A DNA stretch of 18,566 nt from HGM04593 sp045661205. Its GTDB lineage: Bacteria; Bacteroidota; Bacteroidia; Bacteroidales; Bacteroidaceae. The position numbers and the translations under genes are program-made. The first letter of the stretch is position 1, and the number at the start of each line of letters is the position of its first letter. Positions 7,245-15,647 of the stretch are shown in pieces. The DNA is taken from assembly GCA_045661205.1 (NCBI GenBank), contig JAZRFE010000009.1, positions 1-18,566 of the forward strand. The letters run 5' to 3'. The notes below the pieces were generated by a model. The model was not told the origin of the DNA, ran no database searches, and saw nothing but the letters and a program-made list of their open reading frames with translations.

Positions 7245-7709
7245 TTACAAGGGGAGGTTTCTTTTTATGCTTTGGTCGAGGACTATCATTGTCTCGGTAC
7301 TCACCACTCCGGGGATTTTTTGTATCTTGCCGTTAAGCAGTTCCATGAGTTGTTCGTTGTCGCGAGCATACATCTTTATCATCACCGAGTAAGGGCCTGT
7401 GGTGTAACAACATTCCAACACTTCGGGGATAGACTCTAAATGTTTCACAATTTCGTGATACATTGAGCCTTTCTCAAAGATTATTCCCACATAGGTGCAG
7501 GTGCTGAACCCCAGACGTTTCATGTCTACTTCGTAACCCGAGCCTACGATAACACCCATGTCAATCATGTGTTGCACACGCATGTGGATGGCCGCACGCG
7601 ACACACCACACTGCTCGGCCACGTTGCGGAAAGGCACACGGGCATCTTTTGATATTATGCTCAGTATCTTCAGGTCGAGACTGTCTATCTTGCAATCGAC
7701 TCCCTTCAT
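7245..7709 (-). CDS. Lrp/AsnC family transcriptional regulator
   Basis: This 154-residue protein has an N-terminal winged helix-turn-helix (about 8-60; IDSLDLKILSIISKDAR, then the recognition region VSRAAIHMRV). A C-terminal RAM domain (about 70-150) should bind an amino-acid-like effector and assemble the oligomer. The length and both domains match the Lrp/AsnC family. Its stop codon lies 15 bases before the C26-M19 gene on the same strand, so the regulator probably controls that peptide-degradation gene and perhaps itself. A 10-bp inverted repeat lies just upstream. The effector is unknown. Confidence 0.94.
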   Translation of the reverse strand: MKGVDCKIDSLDLKILSIISKDARVPFRNVAEQCGVSRAAIHMRVQHMIDMGVIVGSGYEVDMKRLGFSTCTYVGIIFEKGSMYHEIVKHLESIPEVLECCYTTGPYSVMIKMYARDNEQLMELLNGKIQKIPGVVSTETMIVLDQSIKRNLPL

Positions 7710-7724
7710 AAGAATTTTGTTTAT

Positions 7725-7757
7725 TTTCCCCGACCATCACAAGGAGAGTCGGGGAAA
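7725..7757 (-). promoter_or_regulatory. Inverted repeat between FKBP lipoprotein and Lrp genes
   Basis: TTTCCCCGAC (7725-7734) and GTCGGGGAAA (7748-7757) form a perfect 10-bp inverted repeat with a 13-base spacer. It starts 10 bases after the FKBP stop codon and ends 15 bases before the Lrp start. It could be a terminator, although the minus-strand 3' flank is AAATAAAC rather than a T tract, or an operator for the regulator. No convincing -7 box was found for the Lrp gene. Confidence 0.6.
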
Positions 7758-7767
7758 TTTCAGTTAA

Positions 7768-8607
7768 TTACTTCTTTGCTTTAGCCTTGATTACACGCAT
7801 CACCTCGATATCGAAGATAAGTGCGCTGTAAGGAGGAATGCGCTGAGAACCGTTCTTACCGTAGCCAAGCTGCCAGGGAATGTAAACTTTACATTTTGAA
7901 CCTTCGGGAAGAATCTGCAAAGCCTCAGAGAATCCGGGAACTACACGGTCTACGGGGAAAGCCATCTCTTTGCCACGTGAGCTGTCGAATGTGCGACCGT
8001 CGGGGAATGTACCACGATAGATTACACTTACAGTATCGACGCTTGTTGCCAAGGCACCCTTACCCTCAATCTCCATCTTGTACTGAAGACCGCTGGGAAG
8101 AGTTACAACACCTTCGCGTGTCTTGTTCTCTGCCATAAACTGCTCGCTGGGCTGCAAGAAGAGAACTTTGTTTGAGTAATCCAACGCCTGCTCGCCTGAC
8201 ATAACTTTATCATCGTTGTAAACACCTGCGATGACACCTGCGAGGAACATAGCTCTGTCGAGTTTGTTCACGCTGTCGCCTTTGTAAACCTCTTCGTTTG
8301 AGCTTTCGTAAACATTAGCTGCCTGTGAACCGATTGAAAGACCTGCCACATAAGCATTGGTCTTCGCATCGTCGCTCATGGGGAATGCATCGCACAAACC
8401 ACGAACAAAATCCTTAATGTAAGCAGAATCAACACCCAACTCGGCATAAACAATATTGCTGAGTGACTGAGATTTTGCAAGACTTACTGCGAAAGACAAA
8501 GAGTCCTGAGGAGTCTTAGGCGAAACATTCGCTACATTTTTGCCGCCACCGCAAGATGTGATGCAGAATGCAGCGACAAGAGTCATGATAAATAGAATCT
8601 TTTTCAT
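7768..8607 (-). CDS. FKBP-type peptidyl-prolyl isomerase, lipoprotein
   Basis: This 279-residue protein should speed folding of envelope proteins by isomerising X-Pro bonds. It has a lipoprotein signal ending ITSC, with Cys19 as the lipid anchor. A helical FkpA-N-type dimerisation region (about 30-150) is followed by an FKBP domain (about 165-275) with GLQY, YRGTFPDGRTFDSS, VPGFSEAL and IPPYSALIFDIEV. The residue that forms the floor of the proline pocket, Trp in many FKBPs, is Phe here (PGF). It follows the cytoplasmic FKBP gene by 11 bases and is probably cotranscribed with it. Confidence 0.94.
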   Translation of the reverse strand: MKKILFIMTLVAAFCITSCGGGKNVANVSPKTPQDSLSFAVSLAKSQSLSNIVYAELGVDSAYIKDFVRGLCDAFPMSDDAKTNAYVAGLSIGSQAANVYESSNEEVYKGDSVNKLDRAMFLAGVIAGVYNDDKVMSGEQALDYSNKVLFLQPSEQFMAENKTREGVVTLPSGLQYKMEIEGKGALATSVDTVSVIYRGTFPDGRTFDSSRGKEMAFPVDRVVPGFSEALQILPEGSKCKVYIPWQLGYGKNGSQRIPPYSALIFDIEVMRVIKAKAKK

Positions 8608-8618
8608 TTTTATTATTT

Positions 8619-9203
8619 TTAAAGTACTTTTATAAGTTCAACGTCGAAAATAAGTGCGCTGTAAGGAGGAATTGACTCGCCTGCGCCATGTGAGCCATAA
8701 GCAAGGTCGTAAGGAATGTAGAGTCTCCATTTTGAGCCCTCTGACATGAGCTGCAACGCCTCTACCCATCCGGCAATCACCTGATTTACACCAAATACTG
8801 CGGGCTGACCTCTCTTGATAGAGCTGTCGAATACTGTACCGTCGATGAGTGTACCCTCGTAGTGACACTGTACCTTATCTGTCGCAGCAGGCTTTTTGCC
8901 CAAGCCCACGTTGATAACCTCGTACTGAAGGCCGCTGGGAAGAGTGGTTACACCCTCGCGTTTTTTGTTAGCCTCGAGGAAAGCCTCGCCGCTCTCTTTG
9001 GTCTTTGCATATGCCTCCTCGGCAAGTTTGTTGAAATACTCGTTCACAACTGACTGTGCCTCGGCGTGTGAAAGCTGAGTCTCGGCACCAGCAAGCACAT
9101 CTTTCATGCCCTGGACAAAGTCGGCGAACTCCAATGATTTTACACCCATGGAAGCAAGGTTCTGACCTATGCCCATGCCCAATCCATAACTGAATTTATC
9201 CAT
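8619..9203 (-). CDS. FKBP-type peptidyl-prolyl isomerase, cytoplasmic FklB-like
   Basis: This 194-residue protein starts MDKFSYGLGMGIGQNL, the usual opening of FKBP22/FklB-type isomerases. It has no signal peptide, so it should act in the cytoplasm. Residues about 1-80 are the helical dimerisation region and about 85-194 the FKBP domain, with HYEGTLIDGTVFDSS, the pocket Trp in AGW, and IPPYSALIFDVELI. It is clearly paralogous to the downstream lipoprotein, with which it shares GLQY and the C-terminal motif. It is the first gene of this minus-strand group. Confidence 0.94.
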   Translation of the reverse strand: MDKFSYGLGMGIGQNLASMGVKSLEFADFVQGMKDVLAGAETQLSHAEAQSVVNEYFNKLAEEAYAKTKESGEAFLEANKKREGVTTLPSGLQYEVINVGLGKKPAATDKVQCHYEGTLIDGTVFDSSIKRGQPAVFGVNQVIAGWVEALQLMSEGSKWRLYIPYDLAYGSHGAGESIPPYSALIFDVELIKVL

Positions 9204-9312
9204 TTTTCTTTAAAATTAACGCGGAACGGCGCAAAAAAACACAGCCTCGAGAGCCATGCTGCTGCAACCGTTCGGAGTTGTCGGTTAAAATATTACAAAA
9301 CATTTTTCACTA

Positions 9313-9347
9313 CAAAAATACTATTTATAATCCAATTGCCATGCAAA
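9313..9347 (-). promoter_or_regulatory. Possible promoter of the FKBP pair
   Basis: On the minus strand TATTTTTG (9320-9313) matches TAnnTTTG. TTTGC (9348-9344) lies about 23 bases upstream as a -33 candidate. The predicted leader before the ATG at 9203 is about 100 bases. Confidence 0.4.
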
Positions 9348-9486
9348 AGCACCGATTTTTTAACATCTGTAAGCAAAAAAGTGACAATTTGTAAAGATTC
9401 ATCTGCTATAAAACAAAAAAAACGGTACCCCTCGACATTTTAACACACCTTTGCACTGCCCTGGGCAAACTTTAGCAGCACATACA

Positions 9487-9518
9487 TTTGTTACATCAAT
9501 TAAAAATATCTACCTTTG
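9487..9518 (+). promoter_or_regulatory. Promoter of the PorW/PorX operon
   Basis: TTTG (9487-9490) and TACCTTTG (9511-9518) are perfect Bacteroidota -33 and -7 elements separated by 20 bases. Transcription would begin near 9525, leaving a leader of about 10 bases before the ATG at 9536. No comparable promoter was seen inside the downstream gene group. Confidence 0.8.
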
Positions 9519-9535
9519 CAGTAAAGAGTTATTCT

Positions 9536-9907
9536 ATGAACAGAACTGTCATATTTTTTTTGATTCTTGCGCTTATAGTAGTTGCCTACATACTTTTCAA
9601 CGGCCGCAAAAAGAGCGGTGCACCGGCCGAAGAGGAACATCACGACGTAGAGGGCGGATGCTGCGGCAAACATGTGGTGTGCGAAAAGAACACCGACAAG
9701 GAGTTTCTTTACTTCGACGACGAAGAACTCGATGCCTACAAGGGTAAAAGCCCCGAGGAGTATTCGGAGAGTGAAATTGAAGAGTTTCGCAACGTGCTCT
9801 ACACGATGAAAAGCGACGAGGTGGATTTGTGGGTGCAATGTCTGCAACAGCGTGGCATAGAGTTGCCGTCGGAAATTAAGGAAGAGGTGCTGCTCATTCT
9901 GCAATAA
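9536..9907 (+). CDS. Small membrane protein with Cys/His cluster
   Basis: This 123-residue protein has one N-terminal membrane helix (about 5-22) and then a soluble part. Residues 35-49 (HHDVEGGCCGKHVVC) contain three Cys and three His that could bind a metal, followed by an acidic DDEELD segment and a helical C-terminal region ending in LPSEIKEEVLLILQ. I recall similar CCGxHxxCEK proteins in other Bacteroidales annotated as hypothetical; no function is known to me. The ATG at 9536 is chosen because earlier TTG codons fall in the promoter. It is the first gene of the operon, 19 bases before a metal-transporter permease, which suggests but does not prove a link to metal handling. Confidence 0.85.
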   Translation: MNRTVIFFLILALIVVAYILFNGRKKSGAPAEEEHHDVEGGCCGKHVVCEKNTDKEFLYFDDEELDAYKGKSPEEYSESEIEEFRNVLYTMKSDEVDLWVQCLQQRGIELPSEIKEEVLLILQ

Positions 9908-9926
9908 TCACTGTACTACTGCGAAG

Positions 9927-10742
9927 ATGGAGTTGTTGGAATATATATTTTTCAGAAACGCACTCATCGGCACATTGCTTGCATGTATTTCGTGCGGTAT
10001 CATCGGCACATACATTGTAACCAGACGCCTGCTCTTCATCAGCGGTGGAATAACACACTCGTCGTTCGGTGGCGTGGGACTTGGAATGTATTTCTCGTTC
10101 AGCCCCACAGTAGGCGCCTTCGTTTTCGCGGTGGCATCGGCATTGGGAATACAGTTTTTGGGACAACGCAAGGAGATAAGAGAGGACTCGGCAATAGCCA
10201 TGCTGTGGGTGTTGGGAATGACAATAGGAGTGATATTCTGTTTCATGACTCCGGGATACTCGGCCGAGCTGACCACCTACCTGTTCGGCAACATCCTCAC
10301 CATCACCGACACCGACATCATTTCCCTTGCTATAATCAGCTTGGTGCAAATTATATTCACAACAATGATGTATCGCGCAATTATCGCCGTCGCATTCGAC
10401 AAAGAGTTTGCACGTTCGCGGCAGTTGCCTGCAAACATCATTGAGGCTATGATGATGATATTCATTGCGCTGACCATTGTTGCCTGTCTGCGCATCGTGG
10501 GAGTGATACTTGTGATATCCCTGCTGACAATCCCACAAATGACTGCAATGATTTTCACAGGCAACTACAAAAAGATAATAGCCCTGTCGATACTTTTCGG
10601 CTACGTGGCAAGCACTGCGGGACTGTTACTGTCATTTGCATTGGACATCCCCGGCGGAGCATCGGTAATTTTATGCTCAATAGCCATGTATGCAGCATGC
10701 TCGATGGGAAAAAGCATAACAAAGAGACTGTCGCCACAATAA
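9927..10742 (+). CDS. ABC-3 family metal (Zn/Mn/Fe) transporter permease
   Basis: This 271-residue inner-membrane protein has about eight hydrophobic segments and the ABC-3 permease pattern: early IGTYIVTRRLLFISGGITHSSF-type loop with the conserved ITH, and the late VGVILVISLLTIPQMTA segment. This family forms the membrane channel of ZnuABC/MntABC-type uptake systems, moving Zn, Mn or Fe(II) with an ATPase and a metal-binding protein. Neither partner is in this window, so they must be encoded elsewhere. The gene lies between the Cys/His membrane protein and porW, with 19- and 41-base gaps. Confidence 0.9.
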   Translation: MELLEYIFFRNALIGTLLACISCGIIGTYIVTRRLLFISGGITHSSFGGVGLGMYFSFSPTVGAFVFAVASALGIQFLGQRKEIREDSAIAMLWVLGMTIGVIFCFMTPGYSAELTTYLFGNILTITDTDIISLAIISLVQIIFTTMMYRAIIAVAFDKEFARSRQLPANIIEAMMMIFIALTIVACLRIVGVILVISLLTIPQMTAMIFTGNYKKIIALSILFGYVASTAGLLLSFALDIPGGASVILCSIAMYAACSMGKSITKRLSPQ

Positions 10743-10783
10743 ATAAGGCAGTTACAAGTTTATAATTAATAGAGACACAAACA

Positions 10784-13603
10784 TTGAGACGACACATAAC
10801 ATACATTCTGCTGATAGTGTTATCCTTAAGCCTGTACAACTGTGCAAGCCGCAAGAATAACACCAAACAGGCACGTATGTACCACTCGTTCTCGGCAAAA
10901 TACAACACTTTCCACAACGGAAAGACAGCCTTCATCACAGGACATCTTGCACAGGTGAACAACCACAAGGACAACTATCTGCAAAATATTCCGCTACTGA
11001 TAAACAGCGTAAAGGGCTCGCAGAGCCTCGGCTCGTCACATTTCAACATCGCCATAGAAAAGGCACAAAAGGCCATAAAGAACCACTCAATAAAAAAGAA
11101 ACCCAAGCGCAACCCCGGGCAAAAACTCAGCGAAAAAGAAAAACTTTTCTACAATCAAAAGGAATTCAACCCATTCATGCACAAAGTGTGGATGATGATG
11201 GCAAACTCGTATTTCCAGAAAGGAGAGTTCATGGAGGCGGCAGGAACATACATATACATGGAGCGTCTCTACGCCACCAACCCCACAGTACTTGCCGAGA
11301 CACGCATACGCCTGTCGCTGTGTTACTCGCAGCTCGACTGGCTTTACGAAGCCGAAGAGTTGCTATCACGTGTGAAACGCGACAGTGTGCCCGGCTCGCT
11401 GAAGCACATTTGGGCAACGGCAAATGCCAATCTGCTGTACAAGCAAGAGAGATACGAAGAGGCAATCCCCCACATAGAGACAATGCTCAAACGCCCCAAG
11501 ATAACAAGAGCAGAAAAGGCTCGCGAATACTATCTTTTGGGACAGTTGTACATGAAAACCGGCAACAACCCCAAGGCATTCAAATGCTTTGAAAAGGTGC
11601 TGTTGCAAGGCCCGCTGTACGAACTGGAGATAAATGCCCGCATCAAGCAGACAGAGACGATGTCCGACGAGCAGAACAAAAAGATTATACGCACGTTCGA
11701 AAAGATGATAAAGCAGCCAAAGAACGGCATTTATCTGGGACAGTTACATTACGCACTCGGCAACATATACATGGCTGCAAAAGACACCGCAAAGGCTTTA
11801 GAAGTATATGAGACAGGTATAGCCGACGCCACCACCAAGAACTACGGCACAGGTGTGCTGCATCTGCGTCTGGCAAACTACTATTGGGATGTGAGTAAAT
11901 TCTCGAAAGCACTGCCCAACTACCAACAAGCATCGACACTGCTCACCGCTGAATACCCCGGCATTGACAGCATAAAACTGCGTGCCAACGTGCTTACCAA
12001 CCTGGTGAAACACACCGACGCCATAGAGTTGCAGGACAACCTGCTCAACTGGGCTTCGCTCAACGAGGATGAGCTGTTCCCCATTCTCGACGCGATGATT
12101 GCCGAGGTGAAGCGTCAGGAGAAGCTGAAGTCGAGAAGCGAAAAGAAAAAGAGTGCTACCGCCAAAGCCGACCCTAACCAGGCACTCAACATCATGGCGA
12201 ATGTAGGTAACTCAATGTCGAGCGGAGAGATGGACTGGTACTTCTACAACTCGCAACTTGTGAGCCAGGGTTACAGCAGCTTCGTGCAGAAGTGGGGCGA
12301 ACGTCCCTTGCGTGACTATTGGCGTCTGAGCAAGACCATCATAAAGTCGGCACAGCAGGACAGCATTGCAAACGACAGCACAAAGATTGCAACAGACTCG
12401 TTGGCAACAGCACCGGACAGCATAAAGAGTGCTCCGAAAGAGCAGGCGTCGCAAACAGTGGCCGACTCGCTTGCCAACGACCCCACAGCACGCGAGTATT
12501 ACATGAAACAGATTCCGCGCACACCCGAGCAGGTAGCAGCTTCGCAAAAGATACTCGTGGAGGCTCTCTATCAGGCGGGTATAATATATAAGGAGCATCT
12601 CAACGACAAGAAACACACGATAGCTACATTTGAACGCATTGTCAAGGAGTTCCCAAAATACGAGAAACTCGACGAGGTGTACTATTATCTCTATCTGTCG
12701 TGCTCGCGATGGAACGAGAAGGAAAAGGCCGACAGCTACCGCGCGGCATTGACAAGCGCGTACCCGAAAAGCAAATATACCGCTATAATCACTGCGCCGG
12801 AATTCTTTGAGAACCCCGAGACCAGACGCCACAAGGAGGACTCGATATATGCCCAAGCGTATGAACACTTCAAGAAAGAGGAGTACAAAGAGGTGGTTGC
12901 ATGCGATGACAAAGCACAAAAGAGCTATCCTAAGGGAGTACACCGCCTACGTTTCATGTTCCTGAGAGCAATGTCGCAGATATACAGCAACGACAACAAG
13001 GGCGGACTTGAGACACTGAAGGCACTCGTCGCCACCAAGTCACAGTCGGAGGTGGCGATGCTCGCCAAAGAGTACTCGAATGGATTGCAGGAGGGCCGTC
13101 TACTGCACAGCGGTTCAACGACCTCTATTTGGGATAGAAAGACCGACGGTACTGTACGCAACACAGACGAACAGATACCGGAGTTCAGCAAAGAGCGTTC
13201 AGAGCCTTACCTGTTCATCCTGGCCTACCCCACCGACTCGCTCGACGAGAAGAGATTGTTGTTCGAGATTGCACGTTACAACTTCACTAAGTACATGGTG
13301 CGTAATTTCGGAATGGAGTTTGTGAAATACAAGACAATATCTACATTGCAAATAAACGAGTTCATCAACTTCGACGAGGCTTTTGAGTACCGCCGTCGCC
13401 TATTCAAGAACAATGAGACTGCAAAACTGTTGGAAGGTATAAGCACGTTCATCATATCCAAGAGCAACCTCGACCTGCTGGTGAAACATTACAGTTTCAG
13501 AGAATATGCAGAGTTCTTTGAGCACAATTTCACCAATATCCCCGAGGTTGAGATAAAAGGATATACCCTTGACGAGCCTGACTTCGAGGAAAAGAAGCAA
13601 TGA
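10784..13603 (+). CDS. porW: PorW/SprE-like TPR lipoprotein
   Basis: This 939-residue protein is a large TPR lipoprotein of the PorW/SprE family, which in type IX secretion species supports secretion and gliding. The signal peptide ends LYNC (Cys20), a loose lipobox. TPR helices run through about 135-410. A WYFYNSQLVSQG segment near residue 487 followed by KWGERPLRDYWR is characteristic. A Ser/Asp/Ala-rich linker (about 525-560) precedes more TPR-like helices. The start must be the TTG at 10784: the frame has a stop at 10763-10765, no ATG before residue 32, and only the TTG preserves the signal peptide. It lies 19 bases before porX. Confidence 0.88.
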   Translation: MRRHITYILLIVLSLSLYNCASRKNNTKQARMYHSFSAKYNTFHNGKTAFITGHLAQVNNHKDNYLQNIPLLINSVKGSQSLGSSHFNIAIEKAQKAIKNHSIKKKPKRNPGQKLSEKEKLFYNQKEFNPFMHKVWMMMANSYFQKGEFMEAAGTYIYMERLYATNPTVLAETRIRLSLCYSQLDWLYEAEELLSRVKRDSVPGSLKHIWATANANLLYKQERYEEAIPHIETMLKRPKITRAEKAREYYLLGQLYMKTGNNPKAFKCFEKVLLQGPLYELEINARIKQTETMSDEQNKKIIRTFEKMIKQPKNGIYLGQLHYALGNIYMAAKDTAKALEVYETGIADATTKNYGTGVLHLRLANYYWDVSKFSKALPNYQQASTLLTAEYPGIDSIKLRANVLTNLVKHTDAIELQDNLLNWASLNEDELFPILDAMIAEVKRQEKLKSRSEKKKSATAKADPNQALNIMANVGNSMSSGEMDWYFYNSQLVSQGYSSFVQKWGERPLRDYWRLSKTIIKSAQQDSIANDSTKIATDSLATAPDSIKSAPKEQASQTVADSLANDPTAREYYMKQIPRTPEQVAASQKILVEALYQAGIIYKEHLNDKKHTIATFERIVKEFPKYEKLDEVYYYLYLSCSRWNEKEKADSYRAALTSAYPKSKYTAIITAPEFFENPETRRHKEDSIYAQAYEHFKKEEYKEVVACDDKAQKSYPKGVHRLRFMFLRAMSQIYSNDNKGGLETLKALVATKSQSEVAMLAKEYSNGLQEGRLLHSGSTTSIWDRKTDGTVRNTDEQIPEFSKERSEPYLFILAYPTDSLDEKRLLFEIARYNFTKYMVRNFGMEFVKYKTISTLQINEFINFDEAFEYRRRLFKNNETAKLLEGISTFIISKSNLDLLVKHYSFREYAEFFEHNFTNIPEVEIKGYTLDEPDFEEKKQ

Positions 13604-13622
13604 GAGGAAAACTGATATTTAT

Positions 13623-15170
13623 ATGGCATACAGATTACTTTGGGCAGACGACGAGATAGAGCTGCTGCACGGGCACATAATATTCCTTAAGTCGAAAGGA
13701 TACGAGGTTGTCACCGTGACTAATGGTCGCGATGCCATAGAGGCGTGCCGCGCAGAGGATTTCGACCTGATGTTGCTCGACGAGAATATGCCCGGACTGA
13801 GTGGGCTGGAGACATTGGTACAGGTGAAGGAGATACGTCCGGCACTGCCCATTGTAATGGTGACGAAGAGCGAGGAGGAGGATATAATGGAAGAGGCCAT
13901 AGGCTCAAAAATTGCCGACTATCTTATAAAGCCGGTAAACCCCAGCCAGATACTCCTTGCACTGAAGAAGAATATACATAAACGGGAGATTGTGGCCGAG
14001 AAAGCCAACAATGCCTACCAACAAAATTGGGGCAAGATAGGCATGCAGATATGCGACTCGCTGACGATAGAAGACTGGATAGAGGTGTACAAAAAGATTG
14101 TATTCTGGGAACTGGAACTCGAAAATGCCGACAGCAGCATGCACGAAATGTTGAAGATGCAGAAGAGCGAGGCAAGCAACATGTTTGCAAAATTCATCAA
14201 GAAGAACTACCTCGGATGGATGGCCGGCAACAGCGAGCGGCCACTGATGAGTAACGATATTTTCAAAGAGCGAATATTTCCTTTGCTCGACAAGCAGGAG
14301 AAGGTGTTCATGATAGTCATCGACAACTTCCGCTACGACCAATGGAAGGTGTTGATGGGAGAAATAGGCAGCCTCTTCTCCATTGAAGAGGAGCTATACA
14401 CCAGCATTCTGCCCACAGCTACACAGTATGCCCGCAACGCCATATTCTCGGGACTGATGCCCAAGCAGATAAAGGAGATGTTCCCCGCGCTGTGGGTAGA
14501 CGAAGAGGAGGACGAGGGCAAGAACCTGAACGAGCGAGCACTCATAGAGACACAGATTGCACGCTACCGTCGCAAGGATAGTTTCTCGTACAACAAGGTG
14601 CTGACATCGCAGGCTGCCGAAAAATATATCGAGAGCATACGCAGCCTCTCGGGCAACGACCTGAATGTGCTGGTGATAAACTTCATCGATATGCTGTCCC
14701 ACGCACGCACCGAGTCGATGATGGTGCGTGAGCTTGCATCGAGCGAAGCAGCCTACCGTTCGATAACCCTGTCGTGGTTGCGCCACTCGTCGATAATCAA
14801 ACTGTTCCGCTACCTTGCCGAGAGCGACTACACGACAATAATCACCACCGACCATGGCAGTGTCAGAGTGAACAACGCCATAAAAGTGGTGGGCGACAAG
14901 AACACCAACACCAACCTGAGGTATAAATTAGGAAAGTCGCTGGCCTACAACCCCAAAGAGGTATTTGAAATTAAAGAGCCGGCAAAGGCACTGTTGCCCT
15001 CGCCCAACATCAGCACGAGTTATATATTTGCTACGGGCGACGACTTTTTTGCCTACCCCAACAACTACAACCACTATGTGTCATACTACAAAGAGACCTT
15101 TCAGCACGGTGGAATTTCGATGGAAGAGATGCTCGTTCCATTCGTGACACTGCGTCCCAAAGGAAGATAG
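13623..15170 (+). CDS. porX: PorX: response regulator with PglZ alkaline-phosphatase-like domain
   Basis: This 515-residue cytoplasmic protein has a CheY-like receiver (1-120) with acid pocket Asp9/Asp10, phosphoacceptor Asp53 in LLDENMPG, Thr81 and Lys103. A helical linker leads to a PglZ domain (about 215-510). The two-metal alkaline phosphatase set looks complete: Asp234 (VIDN), Thr265/Thr267 (LPTATQYARNAIFSG), Asp356 and His360 (IDMLSH), Asp410/His411 (TTDHGS), and His495 (QHGG). In Porphyromonas, PorX responds to PorY and, with SigP, activates type IX secretion genes; structural work gives it phosphodiesterase activity on nucleotide substrates. The ATG at 13623 matches the usual MxYxLLWADDE start; an upstream in-frame start would overlap porW. 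Confidence 0.94.
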   Translation: MAYRLLWADDEIELLHGHIIFLKSKGYEVVTVTNGRDAIEACRAEDFDLMLLDENMPGLSGLETLVQVKEIRPALPIVMVTKSEEEDIMEEAIGSKIADYLIKPVNPSQILLALKKNIHKREIVAEKANNAYQQNWGKIGMQICDSLTIEDWIEVYKKIVFWELELENADSSMHEMLKMQKSEASNMFAKFIKKNYLGWMAGNSERPLMSNDIFKERIFPLLDKQEKVFMIVIDNFRYDQWKVLMGEIGSLFSIEEELYTSILPTATQYARNAIFSGLMPKQIKEMFPALWVDEEEDEGKNLNERALIETQIARYRRKDSFSYNKVLTSQAAEKYIESIRSLSGNDLNVLVINFIDMLSHARTESMMVRELASSEAAYRSITLSWLRHSSIIKLFRYLAESDYTTIITTDHGSVRVNNAIKVVGDKNTNTNLRYKLGKSLAYNPKEVFEIKEPAKALLPSPNISTSYIFATGDDFFAYPNNYNHYVSYYKETFQHGGISMEEMLVPFVTLRPKGR

Positions 15171-15176
15171 GAATAT

Positions 15177-15602
15177 ATGGAAAAACATGTAATTGAAATA
15201 AAAGGGCTGCACGACTACGAGGCGGCGGCACAAAAGTTTATCACGTTGATGAACGGAAAGAAGATATTCGCCTTCTATGGCAAGATGGGAGTGGGAAAGA
15301 CCACATTCGTCAAGAGCCTGTGCCGGGCATTGGGCGTTGAAGACACTGTAAACTCACCCACCTTTGCCATCGTCAACGAATATGCCGACAGCGAGGAGTG
15401 CCCCATATACCACTTCGATTTTTACCGCATAAAATCGGTGGCCGAGCTATATAATATGGGTTATGAGGACTATTTTTACAGCGACGCCACATGTTTCATC
15501 GAATGGCCACAACTGGCCGAAGAGATTCTCCCCGAGGAGACCGTGAAGGTAACAATAGAAGAGAATGAAGAGGGAATAAGATACATAACAATAGAGTGCT
15601 GA
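15177..15602 (+). CDS. tsaE: tRNA threonylcarbamoyladenosine biosynthesis ATPase TsaE
   Basis: This 141-residue cytoplasmic P-loop ATPase works with TsaB and TsaD in making the t6A modification at position 37 of tRNAs that read ANN codons. The Walker A motif is GKMGVGKT (35-42). The family segments NSPTFAIVNEY, HFDFYR and FIEWPQ all follow in order, and the length is normal. It begins six bases after the porX stop codon, so translation may be coupled. tsaB and tsaD are not in the window. Confidence 0.96.
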   Translation: MEKHVIEIKGLHDYEAAAQKFITLMNGKKIFAFYGKMGVGKTTFVKSLCRALGVEDTVNSPTFAIVNEYADSEECPIYHFDFYRIKSVAELYNMGYEDYFYSDATCFIEWPQLAEEILPEETVKVTIEENEEGIRYITIEC

Positions 15603-15647
15603 CGAGAAGATACGTCAGAAAAATCAACCATATAACAAACATACACC

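Larger units (their letters stand above)
9204..9535. other. Divergent intergenic region between FKBP and PorW/PorX operons
   Basis: This 332-base gap contains no gene that I can support. It holds candidate promoters for both directions (9313-9347 minus, 9487-9518 plus). The central part is AT-rich and unstructured. A short frame opening at TTG codons near 9451 and 9488 is the 5' extension of the gene at 9536 and overlaps its promoter. Confidence 0.7.

Noticed and set aside
9894..10538. 214-codon minus-strand frame opposite the ABC permease
   Set aside because: Composition is rich in His, Tyr and Cys and lacks any hydrophobic or domain pattern; the plus strand encodes a clear permease.
12212..12943. 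243-codon minus-strand frame within porW
   Set aside because: It is Cys/Leu/Val-rich and lies antisense to conserved PorW sequence, with no start-region signals; it is a shadow of the real gene.
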